Source: an uncultured Cuneatibacter sp. (GTDB taxonomy: Bacteria; Bacillota; Clostridia; Lachnospirales; Lachnospiraceae). Taken from it: a stretch of 21,369 nucleotides of DNA. A model generated the notes under the pieces. The model saw only the letters and a list, made by a program, of their open reading frames with translations. It was not told where the DNA came from and ran no database searches. Location: the NCBI GenBank assembly GCA_934234215.1, contig CAKQHB010000035.1, forward strand, positions 1 to 21,369, in the 5' to 3' direction. The position numbers and the translations under genes are program-made. Positions 8,228 to 15,843 of the stretch are shown here, in pieces (the stretch's first letter is position 1; every line of letters begins with the position of its first letter).

Positions 8228-9910
8228 TTATTTCTTCATCTGAAGATCTTCTTCGCCAAAGCACTCGTCAATACCGGTGCCCGGTGCAACCATCGGGAAT
8301 ACCTTATCGTCCAGATCGATCTGACAATCGATCACAACCGGGATGTTCAGCTCAATGGCTTCCTTCAATGCCGTCTCAAACTCCTCACGGGTTGTAACAC
8401 GGTACGCCTTTGCGCCCATGCCCTCCGCTACTTTCACGAAGTCGACACAGTCCTGCAGCACGGTGTTGGAATAACGCTTGCCGTAGAACAGATCCTGCCA
8501 CTGGCGCACCATACCCAAAACATGGTTATTGATGATAACCTCAATGATCGGGATATTATAACGGGTCGCGGTAGCAATCTCATTCATGTTCATACGGAAG
8601 CAGCCGTCACCTGCCACGTTGATGACTACTTTATCCTTGCAGCCCATCTTTGCACCGATGGAAGCGCCAAGGCCATAGCCCATCGTGCCTGCACCACCGG
8701 ATGTCAGAAGCTGTCTCGGACGCTTATAGTGAATATACTGCGCTGCCCACATCTGATGCTGACCAACTTCCGTGCTGATGATGGCATCGCCACCGGTGAT
8801 GGCATCAATGCTCTCCATGATCTGCGGACCGGTCAGACGAGAATCGTCATAACGCAGCGGATACTTCTCCTGCAGCTCTTTGATATGTCCCATCCATGCC
8901 TTGTGCTCCTGCTGCTCCAGGCGATCGTTCAACTTCTGCAAAACAACCTTACAATCCCCGATGACAGAGGCATCGGTACGAATATTCTTATTGATCTCCA
9001 CCGGATCCACATCAATGTGCAGAATTTTTGCACCCTTTGCAAACTTAGCAGTATTGCCGGTGACACGGTCACTGAAACGAGCGCCGATAGCAATCAGCAG
9101 ATCACATTCGGAAACGCCGAAGTTTGCAGTCTTTGTACCATGCATACCAAGCATGCCCACATAACGGGGATCTGTGCCGTCAAATGCCCCCTTGCCCATC
9201 AGACTATCGGTCACAGGTGCATCAATCTTCTCCGCAAACGTGCGCAGCTCTGCGGCTGCCTCCGCTGCAACAACACCGCCGCCAGCAAAGATGAACGGGC
9301 ATTTTGCCTCCGAAATCAGCTCTGCGGCACGATCCAGATCTTCCTCTTTCAGGTTGATCGTCACCGGATTGATGATGCTGGGAACAACCGGAGTATACTC
9401 TGTCACACCAGCAGTCACATCCTTTGTGATGTCCACAAGCACCGGACCCGGACGACCGGACTTTGCAATGTAGAATGCAGCGCGGATTGTATTTGCCAGA
9501 TCGTTTACATTCTTTACGATATAGTTATGCTTTGTGATCGGCATCGTGATACCGGTAATGTCGATCTCCTGAAAGCTGTCACGACCAAGCAGCGATGTCG
9601 CTACATTTGCCGTGATTGCAACCAACGGGATCGAATCCATGTATGCCGTTGCAATACCGGTGACCAGGTTTGTCGCACCGGGACCGGAGGTTGCCATACA
9701 CACACCGACTTTGCCGGTGGCGCGGGCATAGCCATCTGCCGCATGGGATGCACCCTGCTCATGGGAAGTCAGCACATGAGTGATCTCATCCGAGTGCTGA
9801 TACAGTGCATCGTAAATATTCAGGATCGCACCGCCCGGATAACCGAACACGGTATCAACGCCCTGCTCCTTCAAACATTCTACCACAATTTCAGAACCAT
9901 TTAAAAGCAT
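8228..9910 (-). CDS. ilvB: Acetolactate (acetohydroxyacid) synthase large subunit
   Basis: The 560-residue protein catalyses the thiamine-diphosphate-dependent condensation of pyruvate with pyruvate or 2-oxobutyrate, the first common step of valine, leucine and isoleucine synthesis. Visible marks are the N-terminal PYR domain with catalytic E51 in SHEQGASHAADGYARATG, the central FAD/DHS-like domain, and the PP domain with the ThDP motif GDG (435-437) to NN (461-462). The QWQ segment at 470-472 and the full length fit the anabolic enzyme rather than catabolic AlsS. AAAGGTG lies about 8 bases before the ATG. It follows ilvD by 26 bases. No regulatory small subunit gene (ilvN/ilvH) follows; the next gene is the GH120 xylosidase. 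Anabolic synthases normally need the small subunit for full activity and valine control, so it should be encoded elsewhere. Confidence 0.95.
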   Translation of the reverse strand: MLLNGSEIVVECLKEQGVDTVFGYPGGAILNIYDALYQHSDEITHVLTSHEQGASHAADGYARATGKVGVCMATSGPGATNLVTGIATAYMDSIPLVAITANVATSLLGRDSFQEIDITGITMPITKHNYIVKNVNDLANTIRAAFYIAKSGRPGPVLVDITKDVTAGVTEYTPVVPSIINPVTINLKEEDLDRAAELISEAKCPFIFAGGGVVAAEAAAELRTFAEKIDAPVTDSLMGKGAFDGTDPRYVGMLGMHGTKTANFGVSECDLLIAIGARFSDRVTGNTAKFAKGAKILHIDVDPVEINKNIRTDASVIGDCKVVLQKLNDRLEQQEHKAWMGHIKELQEKYPLRYDDSRLTGPQIMESIDAITGGDAIISTEVGQHQMWAAQYIHYKRPRQLLTSGGAGTMGYGLGASIGAKMGCKDKVVINVAGDGCFRMNMNEIATATRYNIPIIEVIINNHVLGMVRQWQDLFYGKRYSNTVLQDCVDFVKVAEGMGAKAYRVTTREEFETALKEAIELNIPVVIDCQIDLDDKVFPMVAPGTGIDECFGEEDLQMKK

Positions 9911-9936
9911 ATTTTTTCACCTTTTATATCTCAGAC

Positions 9937-11604
9937 TTATTTTTTGATTTCCAGTACAGCGCCGCGATTGCCGGATGTAACCATGGACGCATATCTTGCC
10001 AGATAACCGGTCGTAATCTTCGGCTCTCTCGGCGTCCAGGCTGCTCTTCTTGCTTCCAGCTCTTCATCCGAAACAACCATGTTGATCGTATTTTCCGGAA
10101 TGTTGATTCGGATCAGATCCCCTTCTTTTACGAGTGCGATAGGACCACCAACGGCTGCTTCCGGAGAAACATGACCGATGCTGGCACCTCTGGAAGCACC
10201 GGAGAAACGTCCGTCTGTGATCAGGGCTACGGTAGAGCCAAGTCCCATACCCGCGATTGCAGAGGTGGGATTCAGCATCTCACGCATACCGGGGCCGCCC
10301 TTCGGACCTTCGTAACGGATGACAACCACATCGCCATCCACGATCTTGCCGCCCTTGATAGCAGCGATGGCATCCTCTTCACAGTCAAAGACTCTTGCCG
10401 GACCTTCATGTACCAGCATCTCCGGCGCAACTGCAGAACGCTTTACTACGCAGGAATCCGGAGCCAGATTACCCTTCAGAACAGCGATACCGCCGGTCTT
10501 GCTGTAAGGATTTTCAACCGGACGGATAACTTCCGGATTGCGGTTGACACAGCCTGCGATATTTTCTCCAACCGTCTTGCCGGTCGCAGTGATCAGATCT
10601 GTCTTTAACAGACCCAGTTTATTTAGCTCATTCATAACAGCGTAAACGCCGCCTGCCTCGTTCAGATCTTCCATGTAAGTAGGACCTGCAGGTGCTAAGT
10701 GGCACAGGTTCGGTGTTCTTGCGGATACTTCATTTGCGATGTCCAGATTCAGATCCAGCCCAACTTCGTGTGCGATTGCCGGCAGATGCAGCATCGTATT
10801 TGTGGAACATCCCAATGCCATATCAACGGTCAGAGCGTTCATGAAGGCATCCTCAGTCATAATGTCTCTCGGGCGGATGTTCTTGCGGTACAGCTCCATA
10901 ACCTGCATACCGGCGTGCTTTGCCAAGATGATTCGGTCAGAATAAACTGCCGGGATCGTACCGTTGCCCTGCAGACCCATACCGATTGCCTCCGTCAGAC
11001 AGTTCATGCTGTTGGCAGTATACATACCGGAGCAGGAACCGCAGGTCGGACAAACATGCTCTACAAAGTAATCCACGTCTTCCTCTGTCATCGTGCCGGC
11101 ACTATAAGAGCCAACTGCCTCGAACATGGAGGACAGGCTGCGCTTCTGACCGTGTACCTTACCAGCCAACATCGGGCCGCCGCTGACAAATACGGTGGGA
11201 ACATTGATGCGGGCTGCTGCCATCAGAAGTCCGGGAACATTTTTATCACAGTTCGGAACCATAACAAGGGCATCAAACTGGTGTGCCATCGCCATCGCCT
11301 CAGTGGAATCTGCGATCAGATCTCTCGTAACAAGAGAATACTTCATGCCGGTGTGTCCCATGGCAATACCATCACAGACTGCGATTGCCGGGAACACAAT
11401 AGGAGTACCGCCTGCCATCGCAACACCAAGCTTAACCGCTTCTACGATCTTATCCAGGTTCATATGACCGGGAACGATCTCATTATAAGAGCTGACAATA
11501 CCAACTAAGGGCTTTTCCAACTCTTCCTTACTCATACCAAGTGCGTGAAACAGGGAACGATGCGGCGCCTGCTGCATTCCTTTTTTTACAGAATCACTTC
11601 TCAT
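9937..11604 (-). CDS. ilvD: Dihydroxy-acid dehydratase
   Basis: This 555-residue Fe-S dehydratase turns 2,3-dihydroxy-isovalerate and 2,3-dihydroxy-3-methylvalerate into the 2-oxo acids of valine and isoleucine. Cluster and metal motifs are clear: VCDGIAMGHTGM (76-87), PNCDKNVPG (117-125) and CPTCGSCSGMYTANSM (185-200). The C-terminal swivel domain carries GRFSG and GHVSPEA. Length is normal for the family. The ATG is preceded by AAAGGAG with 6 bases spacing. It sits between leuB (99-base gap) and ilvB (26-base gap), consistent with one operon. The product of IlvB/IlvC is its substrate; ilvC is not in the window. Confidence 0.96.
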   Translation of the reverse strand: MRSDSVKKGMQQAPHRSLFHALGMSKEELEKPLVGIVSSYNEIVPGHMNLDKIVEAVKLGVAMAGGTPIVFPAIAVCDGIAMGHTGMKYSLVTRDLIADSTEAMAMAHQFDALVMVPNCDKNVPGLLMAAARINVPTVFVSGGPMLAGKVHGQKRSLSSMFEAVGSYSAGTMTEEDVDYFVEHVCPTCGSCSGMYTANSMNCLTEAIGMGLQGNGTIPAVYSDRIILAKHAGMQVMELYRKNIRPRDIMTEDAFMNALTVDMALGCSTNTMLHLPAIAHEVGLDLNLDIANEVSARTPNLCHLAPAGPTYMEDLNEAGGVYAVMNELNKLGLLKTDLITATGKTVGENIAGCVNRNPEVIRPVENPYSKTGGIAVLKGNLAPDSCVVKRSAVAPEMLVHEGPARVFDCEEDAIAAIKGGKIVDGDVVVIRYEGPKGGPGMREMLNPTSAIAGMGLGSTVALITDGRFSGASRGASIGHVSPEAAVGGPIALVKEGDLIRINIPENTINMVVSDEELEARRAAWTPREPKITTGYLARYASMVTSGNRGAVLEIKK

Positions 11605-11703
11605 AATCTTCTCCTTTTCGCTTTGTCAAGCGGACATTCGCAATCCGCTTCGCTACTTGCTTATTGCTCTTCGCAATTGAAGCAGGGGACTTACTTGATT
11701 TGG
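11605..11703. repeat. leuB-ilvD spacer with hairpins, resembles part of the 157-bp palindrome
   Basis: AAGCGGA (11628-11634) pairs with TCCGCTT (11644-11650), giving a 7-bp stem with a 9-base loop 24 bases upstream of the ilvD start. In plus orientation the order CATTCGCAATCCG (11635-11647), TTATTGC (11661-11667), GAAGCAG (11679-11685) matches the minus strand of the palindrome at 15564-15720. There CATTTGCAATCCG, TTATTGC and GAAGCTG occur in the same order at nearly equal distances. This may be a decayed copy of the same element. No promoter or T-run terminator was seen, so leuB and ilvD are probably still co-transcribed. Confidence 0.5.
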
Positions 11704-12789
11704 TTAAATTCTCTCACAGATCAGGTCGCCCATCTCCTTGGTGCCAACCTGTGTGCATCCCTCAGACATAATATCTACGGTGCGATAACCATCTTCCAAT
11801 ACCTTCTTGACTGCGGCTTCCACAGCTGCAGCTTCCTCGTCCAGATCAAAGGAGTAACGCAGCAGCATCGCTGCAGACAGGATCGTAGCGATGGGGTTTG
11901 CGATGCCCTGTCCTGCAATATCCGGAGCGGAACCGTGGCTTGGCTCGTACATGCCCAACTTGCCAGGTCCAAGGCTGGCGGAGGACAGCATACCGATGGA
12001 ACCAGTTACCATGCTCGCCTCGTCGGACAAGATATCACCAAACATATTCTCAGTCAAAATAACATCGAACTGTGCCGGGTTCTTGACAAGCTGCATCGCA
12101 CAGTTGTCAACCAGCATATGACTCAGAGTGACATCCGGATAATCCTTCGCCACTTCCTCGACAACCTTTCTCCACAGTCTGGAAGAATCCAGTACGTTTG
12201 CCTTATCGACGCTGATCACGTTTTTTCTGCGCTTTCTGGCAATCTCAAATCCCTTGATCGCAATGCGGCGGATCTCGTTCTCATCATAAGTCAGAATGTC
12301 GGTTGCCTTTGCAACACCGTTCTCCTGAATCTCGGTGCGATGTTCACCAAAGTACAGACCACCGGTCAGCTCTCTCATAATTACCATATCAAAACCATCG
12401 CCAACGATGTCTGCATTCAGCGGGCAGGCAGCAGCCAGCTCCGGATACAGATAAGCCGGACGGATATTTGCAAACAGCTCCAGCTCTTTACGGATTTTCA
12501 ACAGACCTGCCTCCGGACGAAGGTTCGGAGCAACCTGATACCAACGGGAATTTCCTACATTACCGCCAACTGCACCAAGCAGAACGGCATCGGAAGCCTT
12601 TGCAATCGCCAGCGCCTCATCCGTCAGCGGCACGCCATATTCATCAATGGAGCATCCGCCCATTAAAATCTTCGTATAATCAAAGGTATGACCAAACCTC
12701 TCACAGACCTTGTTCAGTACCTTCACTGCCTCGTCGACGATTTCCGGACCAATCCCATCTCCGGGAATCAATGTAATCTTGTATTCCAC
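11704..12789 (-). CDS. leuB: 3-isopropylmalate dehydrogenase
   Basis: The 361-residue enzyme oxidises and decarboxylates 3-isopropylmalate with NAD+ in leucine synthesis. It shows the beta-decarboxylating dehydrogenase fold: IPGDGIGPE near the N-terminus, GGLYFGEHR (143-151), catalytic K196 in SVDKAN, D228 in LVDNC, and the family signature around NMFGDILSDEASM (248-260). I place the start at a GTG (12787-12789) because AGGAGG lies about 8-9 bases before it. The upstream in-frame ATG at 12807 would translate that very ribosome site as MQEGRN and has only a weak GAGAGG of its own. It is the first gene of leuB-ilvD-ilvB(-GH120). leuA, leuC and leuD are not in the window. Confidence 0.95.
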   Translation of the reverse strand: MEYKITLIPGDGIGPEIVDEAVKVLNKVCERFGHTFDYTKILMGGCSIDEYGVPLTDEALAIAKASDAVLLGAVGGNVGNSRWYQVAPNLRPEAGLLKIRKELELFANIRPAYLYPELAAACPLNADIVGDGFDMVIMRELTGGLYFGEHRTEIQENGVAKATDILTYDENEIRRIAIKGFEIARKRRKNVISVDKANVLDSSRLWRKVVEEVAKDYPDVTLSHMLVDNCAMQLVKNPAQFDVILTENMFGDILSDEASMVTGSIGMLSSASLGPGKLGMYEPSHGSAPDIAGQGIANPIATILSAAMLLRYSFDLDEEAAAVEAAVKKVLEDGYRTVDIMSEGCTQVGTKEMGDLICERI

Positions 12790-12849
12790 GTTCCTTCCCT
12801 CCTGCATGCTGCCTCTCGTTTTGTATCAATTTTTTCCTTTCAAACAAAA

Positions 12850-12900
12850 GGAGCAGTATTTTCATGTGCTTTTTACAGCCGAACATGTAAATACTACTCC
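12850..12900 (-). terminator. Hairpin between yajC and leuB, terminator or attenuator
   Basis: Arms 12900-12883 and 12867-12850 on the minus strand form an 18-position stem with one G-U pair and one A-A mismatch around a 15-base loop. TTTTGTTTG follows, a moderate T-run. It would end transcripts arriving from tgt-yajC. If a leuB transcript starts further upstream it would instead act as an attenuator. I see no T-box motif (AGGGTGGNACCGCG type) and no convincing leader peptide. Confidence 0.65.
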
Positions 12901-12919
12901 ATTTCTTGATGTTTTTCAA
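12891..12919 (-). promoter_or_regulatory. Candidate promoter of the leuB operon, inside the hairpin arm
   Basis: On the minus strand TTGAAA (12919-12914), a 17-base spacer and TAGTAT (12896-12891) form a fair sigma-A promoter. Its -10 box lies in the 5' arm of the hairpin at 12850-12900. A transcript starting near 12884 would lack most of that arm and escape the hairpin. A better -35 (TTGACA, 12950-12945) lies upstream but has no -10 at a usable distance. Confidence 0.45.
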
Positions 12920-12983
12920 CCACCTGACGCAAAAAAGAGAATAATGTCAAGAAAAGATAACTTCTCTCCGGTCAAAGGGCTGT

Positions 12984-13304
12984 TTATTTTACGGTATTAG
13001 CGCTGCCAGCCTTCTCTACTTCGGAGATTGCTGCCTTCTTCATGGGAATACGACAGTTCTTATTGCTGCCGAACTCTACGATTACAGTATCATCGGTGAT
13101 ATCGATAACAGTGCCGTAAAAACCGGATGTGGTCAGTACGCTGTCGCCGATCTCAACCTGCTTTAAAAGCTCGTCGTGCTTCTTCTGCTCCTTCTTCTGA
13201 GGACGGATCGCTACGAAGTACATAACACCGATAAAGATTACAAAATATACAACGATAAATCCGACGCTCATTCCGCCGCTGCTGCTTGCTGCCAAAAACT
13301 GCAT
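12984..13304 (-). CDS. yajC: Preprotein translocase accessory subunit YajC
   Basis: This 106-residue protein has one N-terminal membrane helix (about residues 12-33, ending in YFVAIRPQKKEQKK) and a small basic cytoplasmic domain with the IGDSVLTTSGFYGTV motif typical of YajC. YajC associates with SecDF-YidC at the Sec translocon. The ATG at 13304 has AGGAGG 8 bases upstream. A longer frame from a GTG at 13331 simply reads through this ribosome site. It follows tgt by 75 bases, matching the widespread tgt-yajC gene pair. The usual secD and secF genes do not follow; leuB does. Confidence 0.93.
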   Translation of the reverse strand: MQFLAASSSGGMSVGFIVVYFVIFIGVMYFVAIRPQKKEQKKHDELLKQVEIGDSVLTTSGFYGTVIDITDDTVIVEFGSNKNCRIPMKKAAISEVEKAGSANTVK

Positions 13305-13343
13305 GTTCTGGTCCTCCTGATATAAAATCACTTAGTTTATTAT

Positions 13344-13375
13344 GTTTTCACAGCGAAAATGCGCTGTGGAAAAAC
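13344..13375 (-). other. Intercistronic hairpin between tgt and yajC
   Basis: CACAGCG and CGCTGTG flank a 6-base loop, extended by GTTTT pairing with AAAAC across a 2-base bulge. It begins 4 bases after the tgt stop. ATAATAAAC follows on the minus strand, so there is no T-run and it is unlikely to be a strong terminator. A role in mRNA processing or relative expression of the two genes is an inference. Confidence 0.45.
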
Positions 13376-13379
13376 CTTC

Positions 13380-14516
13380 TCAATCCTCCGGTCCTGCTTC
13401 CATACCGGCAAGCTTTGCCTGCTTGTACTCTGCGTAGCGATGCTCGCGGATCGCAGTTCGGATCTCGGTCATCATCGTGTTATAGAAGTACAGGTTATGC
13501 AGGACGCAAAGACGCATACCAAGCATCTCTCCTGCCTTCAGCAGATGACGGATATACGCACGGCTGTAGTTCTTACATGCCGGGCACTGACAGCCAGGCT
13601 CAATCGGTCTGGCATCTAACTCATAGCGGGCATTGAACAGATTCAGCTTGCCGCGGTTCGTATATACATGTCCGTGACGACCATTTCTCGAAGGGTATAC
13701 ACAGTCAAAGAAATCAACGCCGCGGTCAACTGCCTCCAGAATGTTCGCCGGAGTACCGACCCCCATGAGATAAGTGGGCTTATTCTGCGGAAGATGCGGA
13801 ACGGTCGCATCCAGAATATGATACATCTCCTCGTGCGTCTCACCGACCGCCAGTCCACCGACTGCGTAGCCGTCCAGGTCCATCTTCGCGATCTCTTTTG
13901 CATGCTCGATACGAACATCGTCCAGCACGCCGCCCTGATTGATACCGAACAACAACTGATGTTTATTGATCGTCTCATCCAGGCTGTTCAGTCTCTGCAT
14001 CTCTGCCTTACAACGCGCCAGCCAACGGGTCGTGCGCTCTACGGAACGACGAATATACTCCTCATCTGCCTTCGACGGCGGACATTCATCAAATGCCATC
14101 GCGATCGTGGAAGCCAGATGCGACTGGATCTGCATACTCTCCTCCGGTCCCATAAAGATTTTGCGTCCATCAATGTGGGAGCGGAAATGCACGCCCTCTT
14201 CCTTAATCTTTCGCAGACCTGCCAAAGAAAATACCTGAAATCCACCGGAATCCGTCAAGATCGGTCTGTCCCAGTTCATAAACTTATGAAGACCGCCCAT
14301 CTGATACACAACCTTATCACCGGGGCGAACATGCAGATGATAGGTGTTCGACAGCTCGATCTGCGTGCCGATCTCTTTCAGATCGGTCGTTGCAACAGCT
14401 CCCTTGATTGCTGCTGCTGTGCCGACATTCATAAATACCGGCGTCTCTACGGTTCCATGGACCGTCGTCATCGTGGCACTCTTTGCTCTGCCATCGGTTG
14501 CTACTATCTGATACAT
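13380..14516 (-). CDS. tgt: Queuine tRNA-ribosyltransferase (tRNA-guanine transglycosylase)
   Basis: The 378-residue enzyme swaps the wobble guanine (position 34) of GUN-anticodon tRNAs for a queuosine precursor (preQ1 in bacteria). Visible landmarks are the general base D89 in LTDSGGFQVFS, the nucleophile D271 in FFDCVYPSRNGRHG, and the zinc site C309, C311, C314 and H340 (GCQCPACKNYSRAYIRHL to LHN). Length matches the family. GGAGG lies 7 bases before the ATG at 14516. An open extension to 14609 runs through the ribosome site and the promoter and is not coding. It is first in a tgt-yajC pair; queA is absent here. Its promoter is divergent from that of the FAH-family gene. Confidence 0.97.
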   Translation of the reverse strand: MYQIVATDGRAKSATMTTVHGTVETPVFMNVGTAAAIKGAVATTDLKEIGTQIELSNTYHLHVRPGDKVVYQMGGLHKFMNWDRPILTDSGGFQVFSLAGLRKIKEEGVHFRSHIDGRKIFMGPEESMQIQSHLASTIAMAFDECPPSKADEEYIRRSVERTTRWLARCKAEMQRLNSLDETINKHQLLFGINQGGVLDDVRIEHAKEIAKMDLDGYAVGGLAVGETHEEMYHILDATVPHLPQNKPTYLMGVGTPANILEAVDRGVDFFDCVYPSRNGRHGHVYTNRGKLNLFNARYELDARPIEPGCQCPACKNYSRAYIRHLLKAGEMLGMRLCVLHNLYFYNTMMTEIRTAIREHRYAEYKQAKLAGMEAGPED

Positions 14517-14546
14517 GTACAGACCTCCTCGTATAGTCACTTCCCT

Positions 14547-14575
14547 AGTATACAGAAAAGCAAACGCTTTTTCAA
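14547..14575 (-). promoter_or_regulatory. Sigma-A promoter of tgt-yajC
   Basis: On the minus strand TTGAAA (14575-14570) and TATACT (14552-14547) are spaced by exactly 17 bases. The start of transcription would fall near 14540, leaving a leader of about 24 bases that holds the GGAGG site. Confidence 0.85.
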
Positions 14576-14599
14576 CCTTATTTTGACGTTTTTTCGTTC

Positions 14600-14628
14600 T
14601 TGTCAGCACTTTCCCGCTATGTTAAAAT
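14600..14628 (+). promoter_or_regulatory. Sigma-A promoter of the FAH-family gene
   Basis: TTGTCA (14600-14605), a 17-base spacer and TAAAAT (14623-14628) precede the ATG at 14656. GGAGG at 14643-14647 is the ribosome site. It is back to back with the tgt promoter; the two -35 boxes are 24 bases apart. Confidence 0.8.
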
Positions 14629-14655
14629 TGTGAAAAAACAAAGGAGGCTTTTCTC

Positions 14656-15534
14656 ATGAAACTTGCTACGGTACTTTATCAGGGAAAGGAACAGCCTGCC
14701 GTTTTGCTGGCAGACGCATCCTACGCCCTTTTTTCTGATCTTGGTGTTGCTGCCACCTCTCTGATGGAGCTGGTACGATCCGCTTCCGCTGCTGATATGG
14801 ACACGCTGCGAAAGGCATCCGCCGGAACGAACGGCATTCCCGCTTCCGATGTGACACTGTTAGCGCCGCTGCCCCGTCTGAATCAGGACATGATCTGCCT
14901 CGGTATCAACTACATGGAACATGCCATCGAATCCGCACGCTTCATCAATGCCGAGTTTAACGGCAAGCGCGAGGACGCTGTTTACTTTGCAAAGCGCATC
15001 CATCGCTGCACGGATCCGGAGGCTCCGATCCCGGCACACGCAGATATCACAAGTCAGTTAGATTATGAAGCAGAACTGGCTGCTGTCATCGGTAAAGATG
15101 CAAAGGATGTCTCTGCAGTCGATACTGCTCCCTATGTATTTGGCTATACCATCATCAATGATGTCAGCGCCAGAGAGATCCAGAACCGCCACAAGCAGTG
15201 GTACTTCGGCAAGAGTCTCGACGGTTCTACCCCGATGGGTCCGTACCTGGTCACGGCAGATGAATTTGCATTTCCGCCGAAGCTTGACATCTGCTCCCGC
15301 GTCAACGGCGAGCTGCGTCAGAACAGCAACACCGAGAAGCAGATTTTCAAGATTGACTATGTCATCGAAGAGCTGTCCCGCGGCATGACGCTGGAGGCAG
15401 GCTCCGTCATCGCCACCGGCACACCCTCCGGCGTTGGTATGGGATTCGTACCGCCGAAGTTCCTGAAAGAGGGCGATGTCGTGGAGTGCGAGATTGAAGG
15501 AATCGGAGTGCTGCGAAATCCGATTGGGAAGTAA
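14656..15534 (+). CDS. Fumarylacetoacetate hydrolase (FAH) family protein
   Basis: The 292-residue protein belongs to the FAH superfamily of metal-dependent C-C or C-O cleaving and isomerising enzymes acting on 2-oxo or beta-diketo acids. The metal ligands appear as E138 and E140 in LDYEAELAAVIG and D169 in NDVSARE. K186 in YFGKSLDG and the ATGTPSGVGMG loop (253-263) are also typical. The N-terminal 70 residues form the usual extra domain. The substrate cannot be told from sequence; acylpyruvase, oxaloacetate decarboxylase-like or hydroxylated aromatic breakdown roles are all seen in the family, and no pathway neighbours are present. It is monocistronic, with its own promoter and a palindromic element after the stop. 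GGAGG is 8 bases before the ATG. Confidence 0.92.
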   Translation: MKLATVLYQGKEQPAVLLADASYALFSDLGVAATSLMELVRSASAADMDTLRKASAGTNGIPASDVTLLAPLPRLNQDMICLGINYMEHAIESARFINAEFNGKREDAVYFAKRIHRCTDPEAPIPAHADITSQLDYEAELAAVIGKDAKDVSAVDTAPYVFGYTIINDVSAREIQNRHKQWYFGKSLDGSTPMGPYLVTADEFAFPPKLDICSRVNGELRQNSNTEKQIFKIDYVIEELSRGMTLEAGSVIATGTPSGVGMGFVPPKFLKEGDVVECEIEGIGVLRNPIGK

Positions 15535-15563
15535 GTCAATCAAATAGCATATAAAAAGAAAGC

Positions 15564-15720
15564 CAGAAACCGCCTTTCATCACGTGCCTCATTTCCTGTT
15601 CCTCCGCACAGCTTCTTTTCGCCATTTGCAATAACGCGCTTCGCTTGAACGGATTGCAAATGACGGAAGCTGCACGGATTCACGACGGAAACCCGGCAAT
15701 GTGATGGCAGGCGGTTTCTG
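15564..15720. repeat. 157-bp imperfect palindromic intergenic element
   Basis: Nested complementary blocks share one centre near 15642: CAGAAACCGCC (15564-15574) with GGCGGTTTCTG (15710-15720), CATCAC (15578-15583) with GTGATG (15701-15706), TGCC with GGCA, TTTCC with GGAAA, CCG with CGG, CAGCTTC (15609-15615) with GAAGCTG (15666-15672), and CATTTGCAAT (15623-15632) with ATTGCAAATG (15653-15662). The 20-base apex is 15633-15652. A transcript would fold into one long interrupted stem. T-rich runs flank both sides, so it could end FAH transcription. There is no coding frame of note. It could be a short palindromic mobile repeat or a structured RNA. Confidence 0.75.
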
Positions 15721-15750
15721 CTCTCTTTTCCTACTTTTTCGCTTTTATAG

Positions 15751-15779
15751 TTGACTACTCTATTCTGGCACTTTATATT
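15751..15779 (+). promoter_or_regulatory. Sigma-A promoter of the GNAT gene
   Basis: TTGACT (15751-15756), a 17-base spacer and TATATT (15774-15779) form a good promoter. The open frame that starts at 15751 begins with this -35 box, which shows that its first 31 codons are not translated. The leader is about 58 bases. Confidence 0.8.
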
Positions 15780-15843
15780 TGTATTGTCCGTGTCTGTATT
15801 ATTGGTTCTTTCATTAAGAATCAAAATGGAGGTCTTATCTTCT

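Noticed and set aside
6404..9904. A 1166-codon open frame on the plus strand, antisense to GH120 and ilvB
   Set aside because: It lies wholly opposite two clearly recognised genes, crosses their boundary, has no ribosome site or known domain, and has the Cys/His/Arg-rich make-up expected of an antisense reading. Other long antisense frames (for example 10699-11508, 11545-12666, 13668-14633) are explained the same way.
12787..12807. ATG at 12807 as the leuB start
   Set aside because: Its first codons encode the AGGAGG that serves the GTG at 12789. It stays a minor alternative because a weak GAGAGG precedes it.
12770..12865. Leu-rich reading (MKILLLLFERKK) before leuB as a leader peptide
   Set aside because: The ATG has no ribosome site, the four Leu codons are made by the 3' arm and T-run of the hairpin itself, and the frame runs on into leuB. 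Leu codons in the terminator's second arm do not fit classical attenuation.
12928..12950. TTGACA at 12945-12950 (minus) as the leuB promoter
   Set aside because: No TATAAT-like box lies 16-18 bases downstream; the bases there read TCAGGT.
14517..14609. N-terminal extension of Tgt
   Set aside because: It covers the promoter and GGAGG site; the family start fits MYQIVATDGRAK.
15751..15843. Hydrophobic N-terminal extension of the GNAT protein (would look like a membrane anchor)
   Set aside because: It begins with the -35 box and includes the -10 box and ribosome site, so it is promoter and leader DNA.
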